From assembly GCF_000425745.1 (NCBI RefSeq), contig NZ_AUEA01000013.1, positions 1 to 64,000 of the forward strand: 64,000 nt of DNA, in the 5' to 3' direction. The notes beneath the pieces are model-generated. The model made no database searches and had not been told where the DNA came from. It worked only from the letters and a program-made list of their open reading frames with translations. Position numbers and translations under genes: made by a program. Positions within the stretch are counted from its first letter, which is position 1. Every line of letters begins with the position of its first letter. The DNA comes from Pseudomonas cremoricolorata DSM 17059 = NBRC 16634. GTDB lineage: Bacteria > Pseudomonadota > Gammaproteobacteria > Pseudomonadales > Pseudomonadaceae. Of this stretch, positions 28,056-36,906 are shown piece after piece.

Positions 28056-29384
28056 ATGCCACGCCTAGCCACTCCGCTCAGCGACCTCAAATGCCGCACG
28101 GCCAAATCGCGTGATCGGGCCTACAAACTGTTCGACGGCGGGGGCATGTACCTGTACGTCACGCCCTGTGGCTCGAAGACTTGGCGGCTGCGGTATTTCA
28201 AACCCAACGGCAAGGAAGGCACGCTGATCATCGGCAAGTACCCCATCGTTTCATTGGCCGTTGCGAGGACCAAGCGCGATGAGGCCAAGGCGCTGTTGCT
28301 CGACAACCTTGATCCGATGGAAGAGAAGCAGAAGGCCAAGATCGCTGCCCAGCGTGCGAGTCTTCTCTTTGAAACCGTCGCTTTGGAGTGGCACGCCGAA
28401 ATGTCCCGGCGCTGGACTGAGAGCCATGCCAAGACGGTGCTTAGCAGGTTGCGCACGCATGTGTTTCCACTGATTGGCCAGCGGCCTATCGCTGAACTCG
28501 ACACCCATGATCTCCTTGAGGTCACTCAGCGGATCAAGGATCGCGGCACCATGGATGTAGCCCTGCGTGTGCAGAACTATCTATCCACGATCATGCGGGG
28601 AGCGAAGCGGGCGCGGCAGATCACTCAAAATCCTGCTCTCGACTTGGCGGGCTCGATTCAAGCTCCGCGTACTGTGCACCGTCCAGCACTCTCGCTGAAC
28701 CGCCTTCCTGAACTGTTGGATCGAATCGACAACTACACCGGTCGCGAGCTGACTCGGCTCGCAGTGCTGCTGACGCTGCATGTGTTCGTGCGCTCCAGCG
28801 AACTGCGCTTTGCACGGTGGGATGAGTTCGACCTGCAACGGGCGATGTGGGAGATCCCCGATATCCGTAAGCCCATTGAAGGCGTCCGCTATTCCACGCG
28901 CGGGACCAAGATGAGTGGGGACATTCAGGTAGTGCCGTTGTCGCCTCAAGTCATCGAGATCCTTGAGCGGCTGCGCAGCTTGAATCGCTTCTCTGAACTG
29001 GTGTTGCCCGGTGACCACAGGTACTGGAAACCATTGTCGGAGAATACGGTTAACCAGGTGCTGCGCAATATGGGGTACGACACCAGCAAGGACGTGTGCG
29101 GGCATGGTTTCAGAACCATGGCTTGTAGTGCCTTGCTCGAATCAGGGCTGTGGACGGACGCGGCGATTGAGCGGCAGATGAGCCATCAGGAGCGTAACCG
29201 CGTGCGCGCCGCTTACATCCACAAGGCCCATTTTCTGGAGCAGCGTCGGTTGATCATGGCATGGTGGAGTAACTACATCGATGCCAACAGATCGGGCCAT
29301 GTCACCCCGCATGAGTTTGCCCACCCGGTAGGCGAAAATGTCACCCCCTTGCCAAATGGCCATGGCGCATTCAATCGCGGGTGA
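28056..29384 (+). CDS. P4-type tyrosine recombinase (integrase)
   Basis: This 442-aa integrase has an N-terminal DUF4102-like arm-binding domain (GGGMYLYVTPCGSKTWRLRY), a core-binding domain (about residues 105-190) and a catalytic domain. The catalytic set is visible: Arg246 (FVRSSELR), Lys285, His350 and Arg353 (HGFR), His377 and Tyr387 (AAYIHKAHFLEQRR). The ATG at 28056 has GGAGA upstream; the frame is open back to 27918 but that part overlaps the attachment region. It sits directly next to the tRNA, the standard arrangement for this class, and should recombine the 17-bp core. Confidence 0.95.
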   Translation: MPRLATPLSDLKCRTAKSRDRAYKLFDGGGMYLYVTPCGSKTWRLRYFKPNGKEGTLIIGKYPIVSLAVARTKRDEAKALLLDNLDPMEEKQKAKIAAQRASLLFETVALEWHAEMSRRWTESHAKTVLSRLRTHVFPLIGQRPIAELDTHDLLEVTQRIKDRGTMDVALRVQNYLSTIMRGAKRARQITQNPALDLAGSIQAPRTVHRPALSLNRLPELLDRIDNYTGRELTRLAVLLTLHVFVRSSELRFARWDEFDLQRAMWEIPDIRKPIEGVRYSTRGTKMSGDIQVVPLSPQVIEILERLRSLNRFSELVLPGDHRYWKPLSENTVNQVLRNMGYDTSKDVCGHGFRTMACSALLESGLWTDAAIERQMSHQERNRVRAAYIHKAHFLEQRRLIMAWWSNYIDANRSGHVTPHEFAHPVGENVTPLPNGHGAFNRG

Positions 29385-29418
29385 GCCTTCAAGATCGGCG
29401 CTGGCTGCTCTTCATGCG

Positions 29419-29463
29419 GGTCCATCCAAACAGGGCTGCAAAGCCGCCCTGTTTGGATGGACC
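29419..29463. repeat. Perfect 18-bp inverted repeat
   Basis: GGTCCATCCAAACAGGGC (29419-29436) and its exact complement (29446-29463) flank a 9-nt loop, 35 bases after the integrase stop. No T-run follows. Confidence 0.85.
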
Positions 29464-29577
29464 TCACTTTGAAGAGCTAAAAGCCACGATGTTGTCCGGG
29501 ATTTACCACAGAATTCCACCGGTGGATAACCGCATTTCACGTCCTCAATAGCGCTTAATTTCGATCCTTGACCGGGT

Positions 29578-29586
29578 TTATCCACA
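29578..29586 (+). other. DnaA-box-like sequence
   Basis: TTATCCACA is a perfect match to the strong DnaA-box consensus. A near match, TTATCCACC, lies on the other strand at about 29521-29529. Two boxes alone do not define an origin. Confidence 0.3.
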
Positions 29587-29607
29587 GGCGTAGAACTGGT
29601 CGTGCAA

Positions 29608-29626
29608 GCGCTGTCGATGACAGCGC
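29608..29626. repeat. Perfect 8-bp hairpin
   Basis: GCGCTGTC and GACAGCGC flank a 3-nt loop, in the same non-coding stretch as the longer repeats on either side. Confidence 0.7.
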
Positions 29627-29655
29627 CCCAGGTGACCCGAACCTTGCGCCAACCT

Positions 29656-29689
29656 GTGCCCGTCTCTTTCTCTGGAAAGAGACGGGCAC
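29656..29689. repeat. Perfect 15-bp hairpin
   Basis: GTGCCCGTCTCTTTC (29656-29670) and its exact complement (29675-29689) flank a 4-nt loop. No T-run follows, so it may be an operator, a recombination-related site or a structured RNA rather than a terminator. Confidence 0.8.
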
Positions 29690-30685
29690 TTCTAACACTG
29701 CTGCAGCCCTGATCGCACATGGCTTTGCGGCAATTCCCCTCGTGACAATCGGCGTGACAAACGCCGATGTCACCAGCAACAGCGCTGTAGATGATGGTGC
29801 CGCAGACCAAGGAATGGACTGCACCTGACTGATAGTCACGCATGCCCCGGTCATCGCATTGCTGCTTGCACCTGGCTCAGGATCTCGCCGCACTGGTCTC
29901 GTCAGCCAATGCAGCCTCCACCCGCCCACCGGTAACGGTGCTCAGGAGGCCGGATCATGAGATGCCCTTGCTCTTGGTCGTAAAGAGCCGCCAGTCCCGC
30001 GCTATAGGACATCCCCACAGGTCGCAGGGGCCTTGTTCCCTGATAACACTCAACATTCTTGGCGGGATAACGTGGGGCGAAGATTGGAGATCGGGAGATG
30101 AGATGACTGACTTAGCATTGCCTGGCCGCCGCTCTCGCCACGCTGCTGAAATTTACGCGAAAATGCCTCTAGGGGCCGGACTTGTGAGGATAGTCTCTAC
30201 GTTCAAGCACACCCGACGATTTTGCCGGCGATGAAATGAGACTTCTCTATTCAGATATCTAGAAATCAGGCAGACTGATGGCACAATGGCACTGCCTAGT
30301 AACTCAAGGAATGAGCGATGCTGAAAGTAGGCTGGATTAATGAGGCTATCATGCCGCAAGTGCAAGCCTGGTCAGGCCGCTTTTCAACTACGCATCTCTT
30401 AACAATATTATTAATTTCTTTCCGGCGCGAAGGTTTTAATTCATCCGGAAATCTTAAACTGAAGTGTATATTTTTATTTGCTCATAGGCTGGGTTTGAAA
30501 AATCCGTCATTGAGTGGTTGATGATGTAGTGGTTTGACTTTTCTAATTCAATGTTAACGATCGTCTCGTGACTGCTGGTGGTTTTAAATGCTAATGGTTA
30601 AATTTTGGATGGTAAGGAGGCAAAGCTATAAAATCTATTGGGTTAATTAATGAGTTCTTGTAAATAATATTGATGAGAAAATTAA

Positions 30686-33193
30686 ATGATCAAATCAGAA
30701 AGTCTTGTGGCCTACAAGGATCGAGTTGTAGGTGACGATCGTGGAGTGGTAAAGCCAGTTCTAATTGCAAGTGAAGATGGTCGCTATGAAGCTTTAGATA
30801 GATTTAGGTTTCCATCTGGGATTTATATATCAAAAGGCTACTCTGCCATAGATACATCCTATGAGGATGGCGAACTTTTCCTAATTAAAGAATATCACAA
30901 GGACGAGCAAAAAACTGAAGATCATGGGATTGATCGATATTGGGCTATGGGAAAAGACATTCTTCCCCTCTCTGCAAATAGTTTCCTACCTATTGTGCAA
31001 TGCAAACTACCTCCAATCGAAACGGGCATTCTTCCGGAGTCAGTCAAAGCCCCGTCAGGCCTTTTCTTTATTCTAGATGAGTCAGAGCAAAAAGTTTACG
31101 GTCCTGTTCAGGCATCAACAGTCCCTGGTGATTCAGTACAAGTTGTTGAGGCTGCAGCTACACCCAAATTATCGTTTGGGGCTGATTGCTTAGGGGTATT
31201 TGATGTTCGAGAACTTTCAGAGAATCTTATTCATATAAGTATAAATAACCAAGCTTGTGCATATATAAGCTCCCCTAATGAACTGGCAAATCGCCGTCAT
31301 TCCACTCACGATTTTATGAGTGATCGAAAGTTAATTCGACACTTCAATAAGCTGCAGTTCGGAAAAAATGCTAAGACTCTTTCAAGAAAAGAAGCGGAAA
31401 AGCTGTCAACTTCGATCTCAGACTTTGAGCGGCTCCGTCGAGCAGCTCATGTTAAAGATGAGCGTCTTGAGCGACTTAAGGGGATACTTGATCGTTATCT
31501 AAATGAATCCGATATTGGGTATCAAATTGTAAAGGACTACTTTGACTCCACAACTGGCTCTCGTTTTCTTACTCAATATGTGGAGGAAAACCAAAAAAGT
31601 CTACTTGGGGCGCAAATTCAAAAAATAACTGCTGACGTTGATCGGATGGAGACGGAATTAAAGCAGAAGCTCAATACAATTGAAAATCAGATAAAAACTA
31701 AGCAGGATGAATTGACAAGTGTCCATGGTAGAGTCGAAAAAGCCAAGATTGAAACCGAAAAGAAAATTGCTGAAGTAAACGCAGAGGCTGATGAGCAAAT
31801 CCAACAATTAATGCGCGCTCGGGAGCAATCGCTTCAGGATGAGATTAGCGCAAAAGAAAAGTCATTGGATCAAAAAGGTATAGAGTTAGAGGAAATTTGC
31901 AGTCGCTTGGCAATTGCTAATAATATCGCCGAGATGGAGCGTCGAGACATCTTCCTTCAAGAAAACAACAAGCGTCTAGAGGCTGCAGCAAAATCTTATC
32001 AAGACCAATTGCAAAATACAGACGAGCTCTCTAAGAGAATTAGTGAATATCATGTGATAGGGAGAGTATTGAAGGGGGGGAATATCACTCAAGGTCCCAA
32101 TATCGAATTTGCCCCGGTTGATTTTGCCTCAAGCATACCAGCCAATGCAGCGGACTTGGTTGATAAAATCAGAAGTCATCTGGATTGGGATAATGGAAAG
32201 ACATTTTCAAGTGCAGAGCTAAGTAATCTTCTAATTAGCACTACTCAGTCTTTCCTCACTGTTCTTGCTGGTCCTCCTGGTGTTGGAAAAACCTCTACTG
32301 TAGTTCGCCTGGCAAAAGCTTTGCAGCTAGGGTCTCCTGAGGATCATAAGAACTTTCTGTATATGCCAGTATCACGTGGGTGGGTATCCGGACGTGATAT
32401 TCTCGGTTTTTATAATAGTCTAAATAGCACATATCAACGTGCTCGAACCGGATTGTATGATTTCCTCAATCGAAACGATGGGGGCGCGCGTACGCTCCAG
32501 ATGGTCTTACTCGATGAAGCAAACCTCTCTCCAATGGAGCATTATTGGTCTGATTTCCTCGGCATGTGCGATGCCGAAGGGCGTGCCCGCCCAATTGATA
32601 CCGGCATACCTGATCCTGACAAACGCTACCTCCAAGTTTCTAAGAACGTGCGTTTCATTGCCACAATTAACCACGACTCAACCACTGAACGCCTCTCATC
32701 AAGGTTGATAGATCGAGTTCCGGTAATATCTATAGACCATGAAGTAGATATTGATTATGGATTCGAGACCGAGGACCTAATGCTCGACGGAGCAATTGAT
32801 TACTCGCTATTTGAAAAATTTTTCAAATGTCAGGGGGATGAAGCTGAGTTATCCACAATTCATAAGGACATGCTTGATGCGTTAGTTAGCATATTAAGTC
32901 GGCGTGATTCTGAGTTGGGTCAATCGATAAGCATCTCTCACCGTAAGCGATCGGCCATTACTAACTATTGCGCTGCTGCAGTGACCAATGAGTTGATGGA
33001 TCCAGACACGGCATTCGATTTTGCTGTATCACAACATATTCTCCCGCACATTGAAGGGTATGGCTCTAAATTTAAGAATCGGATAATAAAAATCCAAGAA
33101 ACACTTGGTAAGAACCACCCCCGCTCTAATAAGCACCTTGAGCGGATTCTAACAAGTGGAAACGATTTTAGCGGCACCTATTCATTCTTCTAG
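30686..33193 (+). CDS. McrB-like AAA+ NTPase with long coiled coil
   Basis: This 835-aa protein does not open with a recognised DNA-binding domain. Residues about 1-300 are mixed alpha/beta of unknown type, and residues about 305-455 form a strongly heptad-like, charged coiled coil. An AAA+ domain follows: Walker A GPPGVGKT at 529-536, Walker B MVLLDEAN with Asp610/Glu611, and an INHDSTTERLSSRLIDR sensor region at about 661-677, in the place of McrB's MNTADR signature. The LLDEANLS form belongs to the McrB/MoxR-type AAA+ group. It is followed 8 bp later by a DUF2357 nuclease, so it is probably the motor of a McrBC-type DNA- or RNA-targeting complex. Whether it uses GTP or ATP is not evident. 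Confidence 0.85.
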   Translation: MIKSESLVAYKDRVVGDDRGVVKPVLIASEDGRYEALDRFRFPSGIYISKGYSAIDTSYEDGELFLIKEYHKDEQKTEDHGIDRYWAMGKDILPLSANSFLPIVQCKLPPIETGILPESVKAPSGLFFILDESEQKVYGPVQASTVPGDSVQVVEAAATPKLSFGADCLGVFDVRELSENLIHISINNQACAYISSPNELANRRHSTHDFMSDRKLIRHFNKLQFGKNAKTLSRKEAEKLSTSISDFERLRRAAHVKDERLERLKGILDRYLNESDIGYQIVKDYFDSTTGSRFLTQYVEENQKSLLGAQIQKITADVDRMETELKQKLNTIENQIKTKQDELTSVHGRVEKAKIETEKKIAEVNAEADEQIQQLMRAREQSLQDEISAKEKSLDQKGIELEEICSRLAIANNIAEMERRDIFLQENNKRLEAAAKSYQDQLQNTDELSKRISEYHVIGRVLKGGNITQGPNIEFAPVDFASSIPANAADLVDKIRSHLDWDNGKTFSSAELSNLLISTTQSFLTVLAGPPGVGKTSTVVRLAKALQLGSPEDHKNFLYMPVSRGWVSGRDILGFYNSLNSTYQRARTGLYDFLNRNDGGARTLQMVLLDEANLSPMEHYWSDFLGMCDAEGRARPIDTGIPDPDKRYLQVSKNVRFIATINHDSTTERLSSRLIDRVPVISIDHEVDIDYGFETEDLMLDGAIDYSLFEKFFKCQGDEAELSTIHKDMLDALVSILSRRDSELGQSISISHRKRSAITNYCAAAVTNELMDPDTAFDFAVSQHILPHIEGYGSKFKNRIIKIQETLGKNHPRSNKHLERILTSGNDFSGTYSFF

Positions 33194-33201
33194 GAAGGAT
33201 T

Positions 33202-35079
33202 ATGGAGCTTATATTAACTATAATGACCGGCTCCCGCAAAGGGCAGGTAATAACGCTTCAGGAAAAGTCTGAAGCGAAAGTTGGTGATATTCCCTGGCTG
33301 CTAGAGGATGAAGAAGTACAATTTGATGTCATGGCTTCTAGCGTTTACCATTCCTCCATATTGGAGTTATATCAGCATAGTATTCCCGCATCTTTTGTAT
33401 CGTATCTTCCGGGCGATCCAGATCTTGTCAAGTTCTCCTGGACGCCCAGCGGCAGCTCCAATGTAACCGCCAGCAAGCTTTTCTGGAATTATTTTGGTGT
33501 GGCTGAGCTTAATTTGCTGTTCAGCAATGAAAATGGTGAGGTGTCAGAGCTAGTAAACTTTCAGCCAATTCAAGTCGTGGCCACTAAAAGCTCGGCTGAT
33601 AAGGTTGAAAAAATGTTTGAATATTTGGCAAGCATTTCTAGTGAAGCCTTACACTCAGTATTTAGTGCTACACGACACACTGTGGGGTTCGAAGAGGGGG
33701 CAGTTTCACCAAACTACACATTTGAGCGGTTAGAACATGCAATTGCAGCACTGAAAGAGCTCCTTCCACACGTATTAAGTTCACCTCTCACACGGCTGGT
33801 TCCAGAGCAGAAGCTAGTGGCCCTTACCGGTCGTGAAGAGCTAGATGACTCATCTATCGGCTGGCTAGTTGAAAACCTATCGGTGCTCCAACCCACGGAT
33901 CATCTCGAAGATGCCCACGTGTTCTACGATGGTGACTATTTCAAAGCATCAGGCCTACTTCTACCGGTGCTCGAGGAGCAAACTGATATATATGAGAATC
34001 GCGTCATTCATGGTTTCATAGATCTTTTGATTCGAACGGCTCAAGGTCTAGGAAACAGAATGGACTCAGAATTAAATAGACACGGATCTCTTATCGCAAT
34101 TCCCAATGGCTACATTTCTTTTTTTGAAAAAGTAACTCGCTTTAAGGCCCAATTAATAGGATCTCAGATCAATAAGGTCGAAGCAATACTATCGGTCCTT
34201 AACCAGTACAAGGTCGTCGTGAGTAGGCAGCTGTTTGTTAAGCATCCTATACATGAGCGGCCAATCATGACTCCAAAGACGCAATGCAAACCGGCGTATC
34301 GCGACCTTTTCACCGAAATAATTAAGTGGCATGAGAAAGGAAAGGTTGACTGGACCGCATACGAAAACCTGTTTGCAATTGAGAGTATCCCCATGCTCTT
34401 TGAAGCATACTGCTATTTCCGAGTCCTAGAAGCTACTAATAAATTTTTGCATCCTTCATTCCGTGATAGCCTGAAAACCAGGGAGCGTGCGCTTAGAACT
34501 TCCTTTGCGGATAAAGATAATAATGAAATTGAAGTGATAAGGGAGCCTGAGTACTGGGCGTTAAATCACCATAATCGGCACCCGGAGTATATCGTAAATG
34601 GAGAGGCATTTACAGTAAATAAGGATGCTCGTTCTGTTAGGAATAGAAGCCAAAGTGGAACAAATAGCAAGCGAGTTCCAGATATTGTAATACAGATAAA
34701 AAATTCGCAGGGAAGAGTTAGGCTTATAGTGCTGGATGCTAAATATAGTTATGCGAACAAAGCTTTTATTGACTATCTGCCAGACCTAACTATGAAATAT
34801 GTACATGGTATACATAGGTTTGGTCAGAATGAGCCACTAGTCTCTTCGATGTCTATTCTCCATCCTGATGATAGAGCTAGCTTTAGGGGGTTTCATTACG
34901 GTCCGCTGGGGGTTTTTGGAGAGTCGCCTGTAAGCCCTTCCCTGCAGGCGTGCGGTATTGTATTGGGGAGTGACAGACAGTTTGATCAGCTCGATAAACT
35001 AATTTGTCGTACATTGGAACTTGAGGGGATCTCGCCTATAAGCACCCAGATAATAGAGACTGAGAGAGAGGTGGCCTAA
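33202..35079 (+). CDS. DUF2357 / McrC-like PD-(D/E)XK nuclease
   Basis: This 625-aa protein ends in a PD-(D/E)XK nuclease fold. Pro493-Asp494 (RVPDIVIQI) and Asp512-Ala-Lys514 (VLDAKYSYA) give the D...DxK catalytic pattern, followed by the helix with DLTMKYVHGIHR. The N-terminal and middle regions fit the DUF2357 domain that accompanies McrB-type partners. It is 8 bp downstream of the AAA+ gene, so the two are co-translated. By analogy with McrC it would be the cleavage subunit activated by the NTPase. Low GC and AT-rich codon use mark it as foreign. Confidence 0.83.
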   Translation: MELILTIMTGSRKGQVITLQEKSEAKVGDIPWLLEDEEVQFDVMASSVYHSSILELYQHSIPASFVSYLPGDPDLVKFSWTPSGSSNVTASKLFWNYFGVAELNLLFSNENGEVSELVNFQPIQVVATKSSADKVEKMFEYLASISSEALHSVFSATRHTVGFEEGAVSPNYTFERLEHAIAALKELLPHVLSSPLTRLVPEQKLVALTGREELDDSSIGWLVENLSVLQPTDHLEDAHVFYDGDYFKASGLLLPVLEEQTDIYENRVIHGFIDLLIRTAQGLGNRMDSELNRHGSLIAIPNGYISFFEKVTRFKAQLIGSQINKVEAILSVLNQYKVVVSRQLFVKHPIHERPIMTPKTQCKPAYRDLFTEIIKWHEKGKVDWTAYENLFAIESIPMLFEAYCYFRVLEATNKFLHPSFRDSLKTRERALRTSFADKDNNEIEVIREPEYWALNHHNRHPEYIVNGEAFTVNKDARSVRNRSQSGTNSKRVPDIVIQIKNSQGRVRLIVLDAKYSYANKAFIDYLPDLTMKYVHGIHRFGQNEPLVSSMSILHPDDRASFRGFHYGPLGVFGESPVSPSLQACGIVLGSDRQFDQLDKLICRTLELEGISPISTQIIETEREVA

Positions 35080-35588
35080 AATATGTAGTTTCTAGGTTTA
35101 AAGGCTCAGCTCCACGTACGGCCCGGCTCTTCGATAATTGGAGAGCTGGGTTCTATATTTTTCCATATTTTTTACTCATTGAACTCAAAGCTTTAGACTA
35201 CCCTCAGAAACCTCCACGCGTTGTCGGCCGATACGATGCTCGTGAGCGATCAGATGAAGGCTTCATCTTCCCAGTTGTTAGGAGTGATTGAAGCCACTTG
35301 CCCGAACAATGATGTGCTGTAGGGCAGCCCAATACTTCGCTTGAGTGAGTAATTAGCAGTTTTCATTTGCGGTCGTACGGTGGTCGATATAATGGCCATG
35401 CTTCTAGTTGACGGTTTTAGAGAGTCTCGTGAGTTCCTAGCTGGCCTTTAATGAAAGCCGTAATTAACCCATTTTCTTTTTGGTTTCGCCTCGCTGCTAA
35501 TCTCTTCTTGCAAAATCAGAGGGCTATGTTAGTTTTTATCTAAATTAATCAGTGGTTCTATTGTCTTGCTGATGTAGGTCTGAACGAT
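35080..35588. other. Gene-free AT-rich spacer in the island
   Basis: No coding frame is supported. It contains the terminator of the McrB/McrC-like operon (35122-35165), and its right end presumably holds the promoter of the Mrr-like gene, although no clear -35/-10 pair stands out. Confidence 0.6.
35122..35165 (+). terminator. Terminator of the McrB/McrC-like operon
   Basis: CCCGGCTCT (35122-35130) pairs with AGAGCTGGG (35142-35150, one G-T), followed by TTCTATATTTTTCC. It lies 43 bases after the DUF2357 stop. Confidence 0.7.
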
Positions 35589-36404
35589 ATGAAGAAAATA
35601 CTAGATTATAGTGAGACAGTTACTCAAAGAGGTCATCAGGATAGAGGGAAGACACCAGATCAAAACGAAGATTTATTTTTTGATCGAGAAAAGGATGGTG
35701 TTTGTCCTTTCTGCAAAATTCAAACTCAAATAGTTCATTGTGATTATCAGTTAACTTATCCTGAGTGGCTTGAGGGAGGCGAGTTTGACATTCAAGAGGA
35801 CGTAAAGCAGTGTGGTAATTGCGGGTGGTGGCGACTCAGATGCGATAAGGTAACAACTGTGGGTATCGAAGCAAGGTCCTTCGTTATGGAAAGCGCCATA
35901 TTGAAAAGCTATGATCTATCTTCCAGGTATGTGCCAATCGAGGCTATTAGAAAGTATTTGGTTGAAAATTTTGGCGATGTAATACATATACATGATCGCA
36001 ATATGGAGAGGCTTGTTCAATCAGTGTTTCGAGAGTATTTTACATGTGATGTCGAACATGTCGGGCGGTCACATGATGGTGGTATAGATCTGATTCTTGT
36101 GAACTCAGATAGACCTACGGTAGTCCAGGTTAAGCGCCGAAAAAGTCTTGATCATGTTGAAGGGGTTTCCGGTGTTAGAGAATTCCTTGGCGCAGCAGTT
36201 CTTAAGAAAAGTAGGAATTGTATATATGTTTCAACCTCAAGAAAATTTTCGGATCCCGCCATCGAGGCGGCTCAGCAAGCGATAAAGGTTGGATCGGTTC
36301 AAAGTTATGAGCTTTACGACTTCGATAGATTTTGCGATATTTTAAAGTTAACAACTTCTATTGATCATGCTCCTTGGAAAGCCTATATGCGAAAAGAGTG
36401 GTAG
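35589..36404 (+). CDS. Mrr-type restriction endonuclease with N-terminal zinc ribbon
   Basis: In this 271-aa protein, residues 39-78 hold two CxxC pairs (VCPFC and QCGNCGWW), a zinc-ribbon-like domain. Residues about 138-230 form the Mrr-cat nuclease: the helix MERLVQSVFREYF, then DGGID with Asp167 and QVKR with Gln180/Lys182, followed by a CIYVSTSRKFS strand. Mrr proteins are modification-dependent type IV restriction enzymes or related nucleases. It has its own upstream spacer rather than being fused to the McrB/McrC operon, but it lies in the same island. It is low in GC. The target modification cannot be predicted. Confidence 0.83.
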   Translation: MKKILDYSETVTQRGHQDRGKTPDQNEDLFFDREKDGVCPFCKIQTQIVHCDYQLTYPEWLEGGEFDIQEDVKQCGNCGWWRLRCDKVTTVGIEARSFVMESAILKSYDLSSRYVPIEAIRKYLVENFGDVIHIHDRNMERLVQSVFREYFTCDVEHVGRSHDGGIDLILVNSDRPTVVQVKRRKSLDHVEGVSGVREFLGAAVLKKSRNCIYVSTSRKFSDPAIEAAQQAIKVGSVQSYELYDFDRFCDILKLTTSIDHAPWKAYMRKEW

Positions 36405-36708
36405 GTTTTACGTGTCTGGGTTCGAAAAAATGGAGTGAAGTGGAAGCTGATTTAAATTTTTGCCGGTAATTAGTAACATAAAGTTGTGTCCTATTTTTAC
36501 TTTTCCTATATATTACGTATTCTAAGCAGAGGCTACTTCCTCTGGTACTTATTCGGAATCCTTGGCGCTAGTTTCAAAAATCCCAATTCGAGTCCACGGG
36601 AAGCCATAGCTAGCTGATTTGTTTGTAGATGCTCTATGAGGTAAGCCAGAGAGTCCACCAAATCCCAGTCCCGCGAAAACCGGGCCCTCACGGCCAACAG
36701 CCCTCTGT
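36405..36708. other. Right end of the island, no gene supported
   Basis: This is an AT-rich stretch leading to the attR repeat. A 75-codon minus-strand frame (36533-36760) runs across the att site; it has no recognisable domain and part of it is dictated by the tRNA-derived repeat, so it is not called. Confidence 0.55.
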
Positions 36709-36725
36709 CTGTCTCCGGCACCACA
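36709..36725 (+). repeat. attR-side 17-bp direct repeat
   Basis: CTGTCTCCGGCACCACA is identical to the 3' end of tRNA-Thr at 27877-27893. It marks the right boundary of the island. Confidence 0.92.
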
Positions 36726-36770
36726 ATTCGGCTCTCAGTAGCCTTTTGGCTATACGCCAAACGTCCAACA

Positions 36771-36800
36771 AAGCCCGCCCCGCGCGGGCTTAGTTGTTTT
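36771..36800 (+). terminator. Terminator right of the island (probably the original tRNA-Thr terminator)
   Basis: AAGCCCGC (36771-36778), a 5-nt loop and GCGGGCTT (36784-36791) are followed by AGTTGTTTTT. It lies 46 bases after the att repeat, about where the terminator of an uninterrupted tRNA-Thr gene should be. Confidence 0.75.
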
Positions 36801-36906
36801 TCCTATTCCCGTTTTTTCCCGACCATCCTCAATCCCTTTATAAAACCTGAACGCCCTCCGAACCTGCTAGATTCGCAAGTCTCGTCCCCCACGGAAGGCC
36901 ACGGTA

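Larger units (their letters stand above)
29385..30685. other. 1.3-kb gene-poor stretch between integrase and McrB-like gene
   Basis: No convincing protein gene is seen. The left half (to about 30.07 kb) is moderately GC-rich and contains three perfect inverted repeats and DnaA-box-like sequences. The right half becomes AT-rich and leads into the McrB-like gene. One 67-codon frame at 30318-30521 with AAGGA upstream could encode a small protein, but nothing in it is recognisable. Confidence 0.6.
27877..36725. mobile_element. 8.8-kb tRNA-Thr integrative island with nuclease cargo
   Basis: The island is bounded by direct repeats of CTGTCTCCGGCACCACA (27877-27893 and 36709-36725). It begins with a P4-type integrase reading away from the tRNA and carries an McrB-like AAA+ protein, a DUF2357 nuclease and an Mrr-like nuclease. 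Cargo DNA from about 30.2 kb is clearly AT-rich against GC-rich flanks. No replication, relaxase, packaging or transfer gene is visible, so it probably depends on another element or is sedentary. Confidence 0.9.

Noticed and set aside
29578..29586. Replication origin of the island
   Set aside because: One perfect and one near DnaA box without an initiator gene or iterons is not enough; kept only as a low-confidence site.
30318..30521. 67-codon plus-strand frame upstream of the McrB-like gene
   Set aside because: An AAGGA precedes the ATG, but the product has no known similarity and the surrounding sequence is non-coding in character; too weak to call as a gene.
36533..36760. 75-codon minus-strand frame across the right att repeat
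   Set aside because: Part of it is the complement of tRNA-derived sequence, no domain is recognisable, and the start lies outside the island while the stop is inside; a chance frame is more likely.
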